From Phascolarctobacterium sp. (GTDB taxonomy: Bacteria > Bacillota > Negativicutes > Acidaminococcales > Acidaminococcaceae): a stretch of DNA of 16,693 nt. The position numbers and the translations under genes are program-made. The stretch spans positions 1 to 16,693 of the forward strand of contig JAEDNJ010000013.1 in NCBI GenBank assembly GCA_016302525.1. Direction: 5' to 3'. Shown here piece after piece: positions 7,045 to 14,685 of the stretch. The number at the start of each line of letters is the position of its first letter. Position 1 is the stretch's first letter. The notes below the pieces were generated by a model, which did no database searches, was not told the origin of the DNA, and saw nothing but the letters and a program-made list of their open reading frames with translations.

Positions 7045-7068
7045 TAGTTTTCTCGAAAAATTACGCTT
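7028..7068. repeat. 8-bp inverted repeat overlapping the dedA promoter (candidate operator)
   Basis: AAGCGTAA (7028-7035) and TTACGCTT (7061-7068) are perfect inverted copies, 33 bp centre to centre (about three helical turns). The left copy is inside the dedA promoter spacer and the right copy is upstream of its -35. A 10-bp palindrome CTTATATAAG follows at 7074-7083, toward map. No regulator gene is nearby, so operator function is a guess. Confidence 0.4.
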
Positions 7069-7097
7069 GCTTACTTATATAAGCTATAAATACTTAT

Positions 7098-7125
7098 TTG
7101 CATTATCATAGGGATGTGGTATAAT
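7098..7125 (+). promoter_or_regulatory. promoter of map
   Basis: TTGCAT (7098-7103) is followed after 16 bp by TATAAT (7120-7125), with TGG directly before it (7117-7119), a perfect extended -10. The predicted transcription start is near 7132, which argues against translation starting at 7134 and for the ATG at 7182. Confidence 0.7.
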
Positions 7126-7181
7126 AAGATAATTTGCCGAGCTTTCTCGTCAAGGATGGTATATTAAGGAGTAAAATAAGC

Positions 7182-8045
7182 ATGGAAAAAGAATTATGCT
7201 GGTGTGGCAGTGGCAAATGCTATGAAGACTGCCATAAGCTGAATGACGACAAAATGGCACTGCTGGCAAAGTCTGGCAAAGAGGTGCCTACGAGGGATAT
7301 GATTAAGACCCCAGCACAGATAGAAGGTATTCGTAAGGCCTGTGCTCTTAATACCGCTGCTTTAGACGAGGTAGCTAAGTATGTGAAGGCTGGCGTTACT
7401 ACGGGCGAGCTAGACAGAATTATTTATGATTACATTATAGCTCACGGTGGCGTGCCCGGTGACTTGGGTTATTATGGCTTCCCCAAAAGCGTGACTATTT
7501 CTGTCAATGATGTGGTTTGCCACGGTATTCCCGGCGACAAGCCCTATGATGTTTTAAAGTCTGGTGATATTGTCAATATAGACTGCACCACGGTTTTGGA
7601 TGGCTATTATGGCGATGCTTCCCGTATGTTCTGCATAGGCAAGATTAATAAGCGCGACAAGGAGCTGGTGGAGGTAACAAAGCAATGTCTGCAGCGTGGG
7701 CTTGAGGCAGCGCAGGCCTGGGGCTATTTAGGCGATATTGGCGCTGCTGTGTCACAGCTGGCGCATAAGCACGGCTTTTCTGTAGTAGAGGAGTTTGGCG
7801 GTCACGGTGTGGGCCTGGATATGCACGAGGACCCCTTTGTTGCCCACTACGGCAAGAAAAAGACGGGCATGGTGCTGGTGCCTGGCATGGTTATTACCAT
7901 TGAGCCGATGATTAACGCAGGCCGCAAGGGTATTTACGAATGCGAGGATGGCTGGACTATCCGCACTGAGGATGGCAAAAAGTCTGCTCAATGGGAGCAT
8001 ACAATTTTAATTACGGAAAAAGGACCAGAGATTTTGTCCTATTAA
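7182..8045 (+). CDS. map: type I methionine aminopeptidase with N-terminal SEC-C zinc motif
   Basis: This cytosolic enzyme (287 aa from this start) removes the initiator methionine from nascent proteins. Residues 6-18 form a SEC-C zinc-binding motif (CWCGSGKCYEDCH), a known extension in some bacterial MetAPs that probably aids ribosome or protein docking. The catalytic pita-bread fold follows from about residue 40. All active-site residues can be matched to E. coli MetAP: H114 (VCHGIP), D134 (NIDCTT), D145 (YYGDAS), H208 (GGHGVG), H215 (DMHEDP), E241 (TIEPM) and E272 (WEHT). The frame is open back to 7134, but the ATG at 7182 has AAGGAG at 7166-7171 with ten bases spacing. The SEC-C motif also begins right after it, so I chose 7182. 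The gene is transcribed alone, divergently from dedA, and ends at its own terminator. Confidence 0.96.
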   Translation: MEKELCWCGSGKCYEDCHKLNDDKMALLAKSGKEVPTRDMIKTPAQIEGIRKACALNTAALDEVAKYVKAGVTTGELDRIIYDYIIAHGGVPGDLGYYGFPKSVTISVNDVVCHGIPGDKPYDVLKSGDIVNIDCTTVLDGYYGDASRMFCIGKINKRDKELVEVTKQCLQRGLEAAQAWGYLGDIGAAVSQLAHKHGFSVVEEFGGHGVGLDMHEDPFVAHYGKKKTGMVLVPGMVITIEPMINAGRKGIYECEDGWTIRTEDGKKSAQWEHTILITEKGPEILSY

Positions 8046-8072
8046 GAGCTGAATAATTAGTTTTCTATTTCT

Positions 8073-8107
8073 AGGAGCTTGTGTAAAAGCAGGCTCCTTT
8101 TTATTTT
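8073..8107 (+). terminator. Rho-independent terminator of map
   Basis: AGGAGC (8073-8078) pairs with GCTCCT (8093-8098) around a 14-nt loop, followed by a T-rich tract (8098-8107, one A). It begins 28 bp after the map stop codon. Confidence 0.75.
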
Positions 8108-8207
8108 GGGTGCCTAAGGATGTAGGCATTAGCATATTAGTATTTATGAAAAGCGTGAAGAAAGATAACCTATTAGTCGATAATTAGGCACTAAGATATT
8201 TCTGCTA

Positions 8208-8238
8208 GAGAAAAGAGAAACCCCACCATTGGTGGGGT
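8208..8238 (-). terminator. Rho-independent terminator of the AGCS symporter gene
   Basis: ACCCCACC (8220-8227) pairs with GGTGGGGT (8231-8238), a perfect 8-bp GC-rich stem with a 3-nt loop. On the minus strand it is followed by TTTCTCTTTTCTC. It starts 11 bases after the symporter stop codon. Confidence 0.8.
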
Positions 8239-8249
8239 CGGAGTATATT

Positions 8250-9653
8250 TTATTCTTGCCAGTAGTCCAGCTTTTCGTCAAGGCCAATGTGCTTAGCAAT
8301 GAAGACGGGGCGTTTGCCCTCTGCCAGCTGCTTTTTATAGTCGTTTAAGCACTTCATAGCCGTGTCGCCTAAAATGACGATGACGGGTAGGTTGATGATG
8401 GCCATAATTCCCATGAGCACATCTGCCAAGTCCCACAAAAGGCCCATGCTGGAGCCAGCACCGATAAAGATAACAGCACAGGCAATTAGTCTATAGCAGG
8501 TCATGAAGAGCTTGCCGGGAACGCAGCCATTGATATAAGCCAGGCAGTTATCAACATAGTAAAGGTTGCCCAGCAGGGTAGTGAAGGCAAAGAGCACCAT
8601 GGAAACGGTTAGGAAAACGCCTGCACCAGAGCCCAGGGAGGCGTTGAGGGCTGCCTGCACATAGGGAGCGCCGGCAATTTCCTTGGTAGGAGCAACACCG
8701 CTGGTCATGCACATTAAAGCGGTAGCGGTGCAGAGGATGAGGGTGTCAATAAAGACAGAGAACATCTGCACGAGACCCTGCTTAACGGGGTGAGAAACAT
8801 CTGCTGCTGCTGCCGCATTAGGAGCAGAGCCTACGCCAGCCTCGTTAGAATAGAGACCGCGCTTAATGCCGAACATAACGCAGGAGCCGGCAAAGCCACC
8901 AAAGATAGCCTCAAAGTCAAAGGCCTGGGCAAAGATGGTTGCCAAAACCTTGGGCAGCATGGTGATGTTCATAACGGTGATTAAAAGGGCTACAGCAACA
9001 TAGAGCACGCCCATGATGGGCACCAGTGTAGAGGTGGCCTTGATGATACGCTTGCCGCCGCCAAAGAGGCACCAGCCCACTAAAAGGGCCAGGATAGCGC
9101 CAATGACCCAGGGGGTAGTAGCCTTGTCATAGAAGCTAAAGCCGCTAAAGGTGGATTGTAAATTGTAGGAGCAGAGCATATTAAAGCCTACGCCATAGGT
9201 GAGGATGAGGGCAAAGGAGAAGAGCATAGCTATGAAGCGATTGCGAATTGCTCCTTCGATATAGTAGGCTGGTCCGCCATAGCTGGCGTGTTCACCACGT
9301 TTCTTGTAAATTTGAGCCAGGGTGCTTTCTACGAAGGCAGAGGCTCCGCCGATTAGGGCCGTCATCCACATCCAGAACATGGAGCCGAAGCCACCCAGAC
9401 ACAGGGCGGTAGCAACACCCACAATATTGCCCGTACCCACACGGGAAGCAGTAGAGACCATCAGCGCCTGGAAGGAGGAAACACCGTTATCCTCTTTGGG
9501 TTTTTCTAAAATTACATTCAAGGTTTCCTTGAGCATGGTGATTTGAATAAAGCCGGTACGCAGGGTATAATACAGACCAACCCCCAAGAGCATGATAATC
9601 AAAAGCTTACCATACATAAAATTACTGATTTCGCCTACTAAAAAAGCTAGCAT
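8250..9653 (-). CDS. sodium:alanine/glycine symporter (AGCS family)
   Basis: This 467-aa protein has about 10-11 predicted membrane segments. Its AGCS signature GTGNIVGVA is at residues 73-81, and a second conserved block, KRGLYSNEAGVGSAPNAAAA, lies in the middle of the protein. Family members such as AlsT, DagA and AgcS import alanine or glycine (some glutamine) with Na+ or H+ across the cytoplasmic membrane. The exact amino acid is not readable here. The N-terminus starts with a hydrophobic helix and the C-terminus is a short cytosolic tail (DYKKQLAEGKRP...). The ATG at 9653 has AAAGGAG (9667-9661) seven bases upstream. The gene is monocistronic: a promoter candidate lies at 9704-9732, the hemL terminator lies beyond that, and its own terminator follows its stop. 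It converges with map. Confidence 0.93.
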   Translation of the reverse strand: MLAFLVGEISNFMYGKLLIIMLLGVGLYYTLRTGFIQITMLKETLNVILEKPKEDNGVSSFQALMVSTASRVGTGNIVGVATALCLGGFGSMFWMWMTALIGGASAFVESTLAQIYKKRGEHASYGGPAYYIEGAIRNRFIAMLFSFALILTYGVGFNMLCSYNLQSTFSGFSFYDKATTPWVIGAILALLVGWCLFGGGKRIIKATSTLVPIMGVLYVAVALLITVMNITMLPKVLATIFAQAFDFEAIFGGFAGSCVMFGIKRGLYSNEAGVGSAPNAAAAADVSHPVKQGLVQMFSVFIDTLILCTATALMCMTSGVAPTKEIAGAPYVQAALNASLGSGAGVFLTVSMVLFAFTTLLGNLYYVDNCLAYINGCVPGKLFMTCYRLIACAVIFIGAGSSMGLLWDLADVLMGIMAIINLPVIVILGDTAMKCLNDYKKQLAEGKRPVFIAKHIGLDEKLDYWQE

Positions 9654-9703
9654 TTCCTCTCTCCTTTATTGTTTAAATTTTGTGCATAAAAAATACTGTA
9701 TAC

Positions 9704-9732
9704 ATCTTACCAATAAATGGCGTAAAAGGCAA
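9704..9732 (-). promoter_or_regulatory. candidate promoter of the AGCS symporter gene
   Basis: On the minus strand TTGCCT (9732-9727) is followed after 17 bp by TAAGAT (9709-9704), preceded by TGG in the extended -10 position. Each hexamer matches four of six consensus bases. The predicted leader is about 45 nt. Confidence 0.45.
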
Positions 9733-9756
9733 GCAGTTTATGTATTTTTATAAGCT

Positions 9757-9795
9757 AAAAAAGCACCAGGTCGCCTAGCAACGGCCTGATGCTTT
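9757..9795 (-). terminator. Rho-independent terminator at the end of the tetrapyrrole operon
   Basis: On the minus strand AAAGCATCAGG (9795-9785) pairs with CCTGGTGCTTT (9770-9760), an 11-bp stem with one T-G wobble, followed by six T (9762-9757). It begins 12 bp after the hemL stop and marks the 3' end of the hem operon. Confidence 0.88.
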
Positions 9796-9807
9796 TCTTT
9801 AATAAGC

Positions 9808-11106
9808 TTATTTTCTTGCTGCCGCAACCTCAGCAAAGGCCTTAGCTGCACAGTCGATGGTTTTTTGAATATCCTCAGGGCTATGTGCCAGGGATAAGAA
9901 ATTGGTCTCAAATTGAGAGGGAGGCAGGTAGATGCCCTGCTCCAGCATACTGTGGAAGTAGATTTTAAAGGCTTCTAAATCGCAGGCACAGGCACTTGCA
10001 AAATCGGTGACAGGCTTAGCGCTAAAGAAAACAGTGAACATACTGCCCAGGCGGTGGATTTGTACAGGCACGCCAGCAGTCTTAGCAGCTTTTTCTAGGC
10101 CGCCTACGAGGATAGCGCACAGGCTTTCCAGCTTTTCGCAAACCTTGTTTTCTTCCATATAGGTTAGGGCAGCAATGCCGGCAGCCATAGCCAGAGGGTT
10201 GCCGCTGAGGGTGCCAGCCTGATACATGGGACCAGCAGGAGAAACCTGCAGCATAATCTCTTTTCTGCCGCCATAAGCTGCAACAGGCAGACCTCCGCCT
10301 ATAACCTTGCCTAAGCAGGTAATATCGGGGTCGATGTCATAAAGAGACTGGCTGCCGCCCTGAGCGCTGCGGAAGCCGCTCATAACTTCGTCACAGATGA
10401 GGAGTGCGCCGTATTTGCGGGTAATAGCTCGCAGTGCTTCGTGGAAGCCTTCCTTAGGCAGGACAAGGCCCATATTGCCAGGGGTGGGTTCCATGATGAC
10501 AGCGGCAATCTCATGTCCGCGCTCAGCGAAAACCTGCTCTAAAGCTTCAATATCGTTGAAGGGGATGGTAATAGTGGTTTCTGCTACAGCACGAGGCACG
10601 CCGGGGCTGTCAGGAACGCCTAGGGTAGTAGCGCCGCTGCCAGCCTTAACTAACAGGCTGTCGTGGTGGCCGTGGTAGCAGCCTACAAATTTTACAATGC
10701 AGTCACGACCAGTGTAGGCACGGGCAAGGCGCAGAGCGCTCATGGTAGCCTCGGTGCCGCTGTTGACCATGCGCACCAGCTCCATAGAGGGAACGAGGCG
10801 GCACACCAGCTTCGCCAGTTCGGTTTCAGCCAAAGTGGGAGCACCATAGGAGGTGCCCTTTTCTGCTGCTGTCTTGATGGCCTCGGTTACACAGTCGGGA
10901 ACATGGCCCATTAACAGAGGACCGTAGGAAAGTACATAATCAATATATTCGTTGCCGTCAATGTCGTAAATCTTGCTGCCCTTACCCTTGGCAATGATGG
11001 GGGGCACACCGCCAACACTGCGGAAGGAGCGGACAGGAGAGTTTACGCCGCCAGGGATATAGTTTTTCGCCTCAGTAAAGGCTGCTTCAGATTGTGTATG
11101 AATCAT
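9808..11106 (-). CDS. hemL: glutamate-1-semialdehyde 2,1-aminomutase
   Basis: HemL moves the amino group of glutamate-1-semialdehyde (made by HemA) to give 5-aminolevulinate, the second step of the C5 pathway. It is a cytosolic PLP enzyme of the class III aminotransferase fold. The 432-aa protein is of full family length. Visible motifs are the N-terminal PGGVNSPVR (18-26), NSGTEA (115-120, phosphate binding), [16 protein letters not shown] (143-158), DEVMSGFR (239-246) and the Schiff-base lysine K267 in [10 protein letters not shown]. The ATG at 11106 has AAGGAG seven bases upstream. That site overlaps the last codons of hemB, whose stop lies four bases before this ATG, so translation is probably coupled. 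It is the last gene of the operon. The HemA product is unstable, so co-expression with hemA is expected. Confidence 0.97.
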   Translation of the reverse strand: MIHTQSEAAFTEAKNYIPGGVNSPVRSFRSVGGVPPIIAKGKGSKIYDIDGNEYIDYVLSYGPLLMGHVPDCVTEAIKTAAEKGTSYGAPTLAETELAKLVCRLVPSMELVRMVNSGTEATMSALRLARAYTGRDCIVKFVGCYHGHHDSLLVKAGSGATTLGVPDSPGVPRAVAETTITIPFNDIEALEQVFAERGHEIAAVIMEPTPGNMGLVLPKEGFHEALRAITRKYGALLICDEVMSGFRSAQGGSQSLYDIDPDITCLGKVIGGGLPVAAYGGRKEIMLQVSPAGPMYQAGTLSGNPLAMAAGIAALTYMEENKVCEKLESLCAILVGGLEKAAKTAGVPVQIHRLGSMFTVFFSAKPVTDFASACACDLEAFKIYFHSMLEQGIYLPPSQFETNFLSLAHSPEDIQKTIDCAAKAFAEVAAARK

Positions 11107-11110
11107 GCTT

Positions 11111-12097
11111 TTACTCCTTCAGCCAGCGGGCTACATCTAATGCGTGGTAGGTGATAATCATTTTGGCGCCGGCACGCTTAAAGCCGGTCATGGTTTCCAT
11201 AACAATGCGTTTTTCGTCAATCCAGCCCATTTTGGCAGCAGCCTTAACCATAGCAAATTCGCCGCTTACGTTGTAAACGCACAGAGGGCGGTTGAAGGCT
11301 TCGTGCACTCTTTGCACGATATCCAAGAAGGCGAGAGCAGGCTTAACCATGACAATATCAGCGCCCTCTTCAATATCCAGAGCCACCTCACGCAGAGCCT
11401 CGTCACTGTTGGCAGGATCCTCCTGATAGCCCTTGCGGTCGCCATGAGAGGGAGCAGAGTCGGCTGCGGCGCGGAAGGGACCATAGTAGGCAGAGGCAAA
11501 TTTTGCGGCATAGGCCATAATAGGCAGGTCGCTAAAGCCGTTTTCATCCAGGGCCTGACGAATCGTCTTGACATAGCCGTCCATCATATTAGAGGGGGCA
11601 ACCATGTCGGCTCCTGCCAGAGCGTGAGAAACGGCAACCTTGGCTAAAAGTGGCAGGGTAGCATCATTATTGACGGTAGTACGCTCGTCTAATTGACCGC
11701 AGTGACCGTGGCTGGTGTATTCACAGAGGCAAACATCAGTGATGATGACCATTTCAGGATAATTAGCCTTAATCAGCTTGCAGGCCTGTTGTACGGGCTC
11801 GTTCATATCCCAGGCACTGGAGCCCAGCTCATCCTTGTAGGAGGGCACGCCAAAGAGCAGTACGGCAGGAATACCCAGCTCAGCTGCTTCCTTAACGGGC
11901 TCAAGCACACGGTCCACAGACCAGTGGTAATTGCCTTCGAGGGTTTCGATTTCGTGTTTAATATTTTCGCCGGGAACAACGAAGAGCGGCAGGATTAAAT
12001 CCTTTGCGCTTAAAGTGTTTTCGCAAATCATGGCACGCAGATTAGCGGTTCTGCGCATACGGCGAGGACGATAGGCAGGATAGCCGGTAATAGACAT
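11111..12097 (-). CDS. hemB: porphobilinogen synthase (5-aminolevulinate dehydratase)
   Basis: HemB condenses two 5-aminolevulinate molecules to porphobilinogen in the cytosol. The protein is 328 aa from the chosen start. It has the zinc-type cysteine cluster [14 protein letters not shown] (C123, C125, C133), the two active-site lysines K199 (MAYAAKFAS) and K252 (VMVKPALAF), and the N-terminal RPRRMRRT arm used in octamer assembly. The frame also allows an ATG at 12106, but the AAGGAG (12112-12107) would then touch the start codon. The ATG at 12097 lies nine bases after it and is the better start. A roughly 140-bp gap full of inverted and direct repeats separates hemB from cobA-hemD, the only long gap in this operon. 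The stop codon is four bases from the hemL start. Confidence 0.96.
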   Translation of the reverse strand: MSITGYPAYRPRRMRRTANLRAMICENTLSAKDLILPLFVVPGENIKHEIETLEGNYHWSVDRVLEPVKEAAELGIPAVLLFGVPSYKDELGSSAWDMNEPVQQACKLIKANYPEMVIITDVCLCEYTSHGHCGQLDERTTVNNDATLPLLAKVAVSHALAGADMVAPSNMMDGYVKTIRQALDENGFSDLPIMAYAAKFASAYYGPFRAAADSAPSHGDRKGYQEDPANSDEALREVALDIEEGADIVMVKPALAFLDIVQRVHEAFNRPLCVYNVSGEFAMVKAAAKMGWIDEKRIVMETMTGFKRAGAKMIITYHALDVARWLKE

Positions 12098-12121
12098 ATT
12101 TGACATCTCCTTTTAGCAGGT

Positions 12122-12226
12122 GCTGCTAAGCTTTAAGCAGCTGCTATAGGCTAAGAATCGCCTAAGCTTTAGCCTATGGCTAGCAGCTAAGGCTTTAGCC
12201 TATGTTTTTATGCTTAGCAACGCATA
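12122..12226 (-). repeat. repeat-rich, foldable leader before hemB
   Basis: The plus strand holds two copies of GCTTTAGCCTATG (12166-12178 and 12192-12204), 26 bp apart. An inverted copy, ATAGGCTAA (12146-12154), pairs perfectly with TTAGCCTAT (12169-12177) as a 9-bp stem with a 14-nt loop. The second TTAGCCTAT (12195-12203) could compete for the same partner. Also present are GCTGCT/AGCAGC (12122-12127 with 12136-12141), the palindrome AGCAGCTGCT (12135-12144) and TATGC/GCATA (12209-12213 with 12222-12226). In the transcript this folds just upstream of the hemB ribosome binding site. It contains no T-tract, so it is not a simple terminator. Confidence 0.7.
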
Positions 12227-12236
12227 TAGTAGAACT

Positions 12237-13751
12237 TTATTTATTATAAAAACTTAAAATTGCTTCGGTTAAGCCGTCAATGGTATATTCCTTAGCCTCG
12301 ATAGCAGGGATGAGACCGTTCTTGACGAGGGTTGCGCTAGTGATAGGACCGATAGAAGCAAGTGCTGCCTTTTCTAGCAGGCTCTTGTCTTGACCCAAGA
12401 CCTCTAACAGGTTGGTAACGGTAGAGGAGCTGGTGAAGGTTACAACTACATCCTCAGCTGCTGCGAGGGCTTCTAGGAGTTCTTCTTTGTTTTGGCAGTC
12501 AGCAACGGTTTCGTAGGCTGTCACAACATCAACAACAGCGCCTAAGGCACGCAGGCGTTCAATGAGCACTTCGCGGGCAACCTTAGCACGAGCTACGAGA
12601 ATTTTTTCGCCAGCAGCGATTTGACCAGCTAATTCTTCAGCCAGATTTTCTGCCTTGTACTCAGAGGGAACGAGGTCAGCGATAACGCCGTAGCCCTCTA
12701 ATTGCTTAGCTGTAGCGCTGCCGATAGCAGCCACCTTAAGGCTGCCCAGAGCACGGGTGTCCTTGCCAGCAGCCTTTAAATGCTCAAAGAAGGAGTCAAC
12801 GCCATTAGCGCTGGTCAGGACGAGCCATTTATAGGTATCAATTTCGGCAATAGCCTTGTCTAGCGGAGCAATATCAGCGGGCGGCACAATCTTGATTGCC
12901 GGCACTTCGATAACCTTAGCACCCTCAGCTTCAAGCTTAGCAGTCAGAGCGCTGGCTTGAGCACGGGCACGGGTAACGACAACAGTTTTGCCAAAGAGCG
13001 GCTTATTGTCATACCATTGCAGCTCGCTGCGCAGCTTAACAACCTCGCCTACGAGGAAGATAGCCGGCGGCTTCATGCCAGTGCGCGCTACATCAGCAGC
13101 AGCCTCGCCCAGAGTAGTGATAAGGGTGCGTTGTTCAGGATGTGTGCCCCAACGGATAACAGCAGCAGGAGTAGCAGCGCTGCGACCGTTAGCAATGAGC
13201 TGGGAGCTGATTTTTTCAATGTTTTCTACACCCATGAGGAAAACAAGGGTATTAACAGAGGTTGCCAAACCCTTCCAGTTGATTTGAGATTCAGGCTTAG
13301 TGGGGTCCTCATGGCCTGTTACTACAGCAAAGGAGGTAGCAACAGCGCGGTGGGTTACGGGGATACCAGCGTATTCAGCAACAGCAATAGCAGAGGTTAC
13401 GCCAGGCACGAATTCAAAGGGCAGGCCGGCCTTTTTCAGCTCCATAGCCTCTTCGCCGCCGCGACCAAAAACAAAGGGGTCGCCGCCCTTAAGACGAGCA
13501 ACGATTTTGCCCTCGCTAGCCAGCTTTACGAGCAGCTGGTTAATTTGCCATTGGGGCAGAGCATGGTGGCAGCTTGCCTTGCCGACATAAATCATTTCTG
13601 CATTCTTGTTGGAATAGGCTACAATGCGCGGGTCTGCTAGACGGTCATAAACAACTGCATCTGCAATTTCTAAGCAATGCTTAGCCTTTAAGCCTAATAA
13701 ACCAGGGTCGCCAGGACCAGCACCGATAAGATATACTTTTCCTTTAGTCAT
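12237..13751 (-). CDS. cobA-hemD: fused uroporphyrinogen-III C-methyltransferase / uroporphyrinogen-III synthase
   Basis: A 504-aa bifunctional cytosolic protein. Residues 1-245 are the SAM-dependent methyltransferase (CobA/SUMT) that makes precorrin-2 from uroporphyrinogen III. Its motifs are YLIGAGPGDPGLL (7-19), VVYDRL (33-38), RLKGGDPFVFGRGGEE (86-101), VPGVTSA (115-121) and GIPVTHR (129-135). Residues about 252-504 are HemD, which cyclises hydroxymethylbilane to uroporphyrinogen III, with KTVVVTRARAQ (255-265) and WLVLTSANGV (309-318). The fusion makes and uses uroporphyrinogen III in one polypeptide and is common in Firmicutes. The frame is open 21 codons further up (to 13814), but the ATG at 13751 has AAGGAG (13766-13761) nine bases upstream and starts the conserved fold. 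The stop of hemC is 13 bases before this ATG. Confidence 0.96.
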   Translation of the reverse strand: MTKGKVYLIGAGPGDPGLLGLKAKHCLEIADAVVYDRLADPRIVAYSNKNAEMIYVGKASCHHALPQWQINQLLVKLASEGKIVARLKGGDPFVFGRGGEEAMELKKAGLPFEFVPGVTSAIAVAEYAGIPVTHRAVATSFAVVTGHEDPTKPESQINWKGLATSVNTLVFLMGVENIEKISSQLIANGRSAATPAAVIRWGTHPEQRTLITTLGEAAADVARTGMKPPAIFLVGEVVKLRSELQWYDNKPLFGKTVVVTRARAQASALTAKLEAEGAKVIEVPAIKIVPPADIAPLDKAIAEIDTYKWLVLTSANGVDSFFEHLKAAGKDTRALGSLKVAAIGSATAKQLEGYGVIADLVPSEYKAENLAEELAGQIAAGEKILVARAKVAREVLIERLRALGAVVDVVTAYETVADCQNKEELLEALAAAEDVVVTFTSSSTVTNLLEVLGQDKSLLEKAALASIGPITSATLVKNGLIPAIEAKEYTIDGLTEAILSFYNK

Positions 13752-13764
13752 AAGTTCACGCTCC

Positions 13765-14685
13765 TTAAAGAATTGTGGCCAAAATTTCCTGGCCTCCATG
13801 TGCGAGCATATCATTGCCCAGAGCCTTAGCTAAGGCCTCTGCATCCTCTGCCTTGCCGCTGGTGGTTTGGCGGAGCAGGGTTTGTCCGTCTAAGGAGGCA
13901 ATAATCGCTTCTATTTTGATTTCATCAGCTTCAACATCAGCGTGGACGCCAATAGGAACCTGACAGCCACCTTCAACTAGTCCCAGGAAGGCACGCTCAG
14001 CGGAGGTAGCAATACGGGTAGGCAGATGGTTCAAAAAGTCCAGCATTTCTCTAACCTCAGGGTCGTTGCTGCGACATTCGATAGCCAGGGCGCCCTGTCC
14101 TACAGCAGGCAGACACACAGAGGGAGGGATGACTTCCTTAATGCGGTCCTTGTAGCCCAGGCGTTCCAGACCGGCTGCAGCCAGGATGATGGCATCCATT
14201 TGCCCTGCATCAAGCTTGCGCAGGCGTGTATCAACATTGCCGCGCAGGTCTACGATATGTAAATCAGGACGGGCAGCTAAAAGCTGAGCCTTGCGACGGA
14301 GGCTCGAAGTGCCTAAAACTGCACCTTCTGGCAATTCTAAAAAGCTGTTGTACTTGTTGCTGACGAAGGCATCACCAACATTGGCACGCTCTGTAATAGC
14401 AGTCAGGCACAGGCCCTCAGGCAGAACTGTAGGCATATCCTTAAGGCTGTGTACAGCCAGGTCCACAGTGCCATCTAAAATTTCTTCTTCTATTTCCTTG
14501 GTGAACAAGCCCTTGCCGCCAATTTGCGCCAGGGGAACATCTAGAATTTTATCACCCTTGGTAACGATTTTTTTGAGAGTTACTTCGCAGTCCGGGTATT
14601 GCTTACGCAGGCAGGCTGCAATGTAATTGCTTTGCCAAAGGGCAAGGAGACTTTGTCTAGTCCCAATCTTCAAACTTGCCTTCAT
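13765..14685 (-). CDS. hemC: hydroxymethylbilane synthase (porphobilinogen deaminase)
   Basis: HemC polymerises four porphobilinogens into linear hydroxymethylbilane in the cytosol, using a covalently bound dipyrromethane cofactor. The 306-aa protein shows GTRQSLLALWQ (8-18), KGDKILD (43-49), GGKGLFTKEIE (57-67), DLAVHSLKDMPT (75-86, with the catalytic Asp D83), GTSSLRRKAQL (125-135), DLRGNVDTRL (146-155) and VGQGALAIE (195-203). The cofactor cysteine C241 is in EGGCQVPIG. The frame could start at 14709, but only the ATG at 14685 has a Shine-Dalgarno (AAAGGAG, seven bases upstream). That site and the start codon lie within the end of hemA, which overlaps hemC by 29 bp, so translation is likely coupled. 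The stop codon overlaps the ribosome binding site of cobA-hemD. Confidence 0.97.
   Translation of the reverse strand: MKASLKIGTRQSLLALWQSNYIAACLRKQYPDCEVTLKKIVTKGDKILDVPLAQIGGKGLFTKEIEEEILDGTVDLAVHSLKDMPTVLPEGLCLTAITERANVGDAFVSNKYNSFLELPEGAVLGTSSLRRKAQLLAARPDLHIVDLRGNVDTRLRKLDAGQMDAIILAAAGLERLGYKDRIKEVIPPSVCLPAVGQGALAIECRSNDPEVREMLDFLNHLPTRIATSAERAFLGLVEGGCQVPIGVHADVEADEIKIEAIIASLDGQTLLRQTTSGKAEDAEALAKALGNDMLAHGGQEILATIL

Noticed and set aside
7134..7181. A 16-residue N-terminal extension of methionine aminopeptidase
   Set aside because: It begins at the predicted transcription start, has no ribosome binding site, and the conserved SEC-C motif begins only after the ATG at 7182.
12957..13640. 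A 227-codon plus-strand frame opposite cobA-hemD
   Set aside because: It is a shadow of the fused tetrapyrrole gene; the composition is not protein-like and no start signal is visible.
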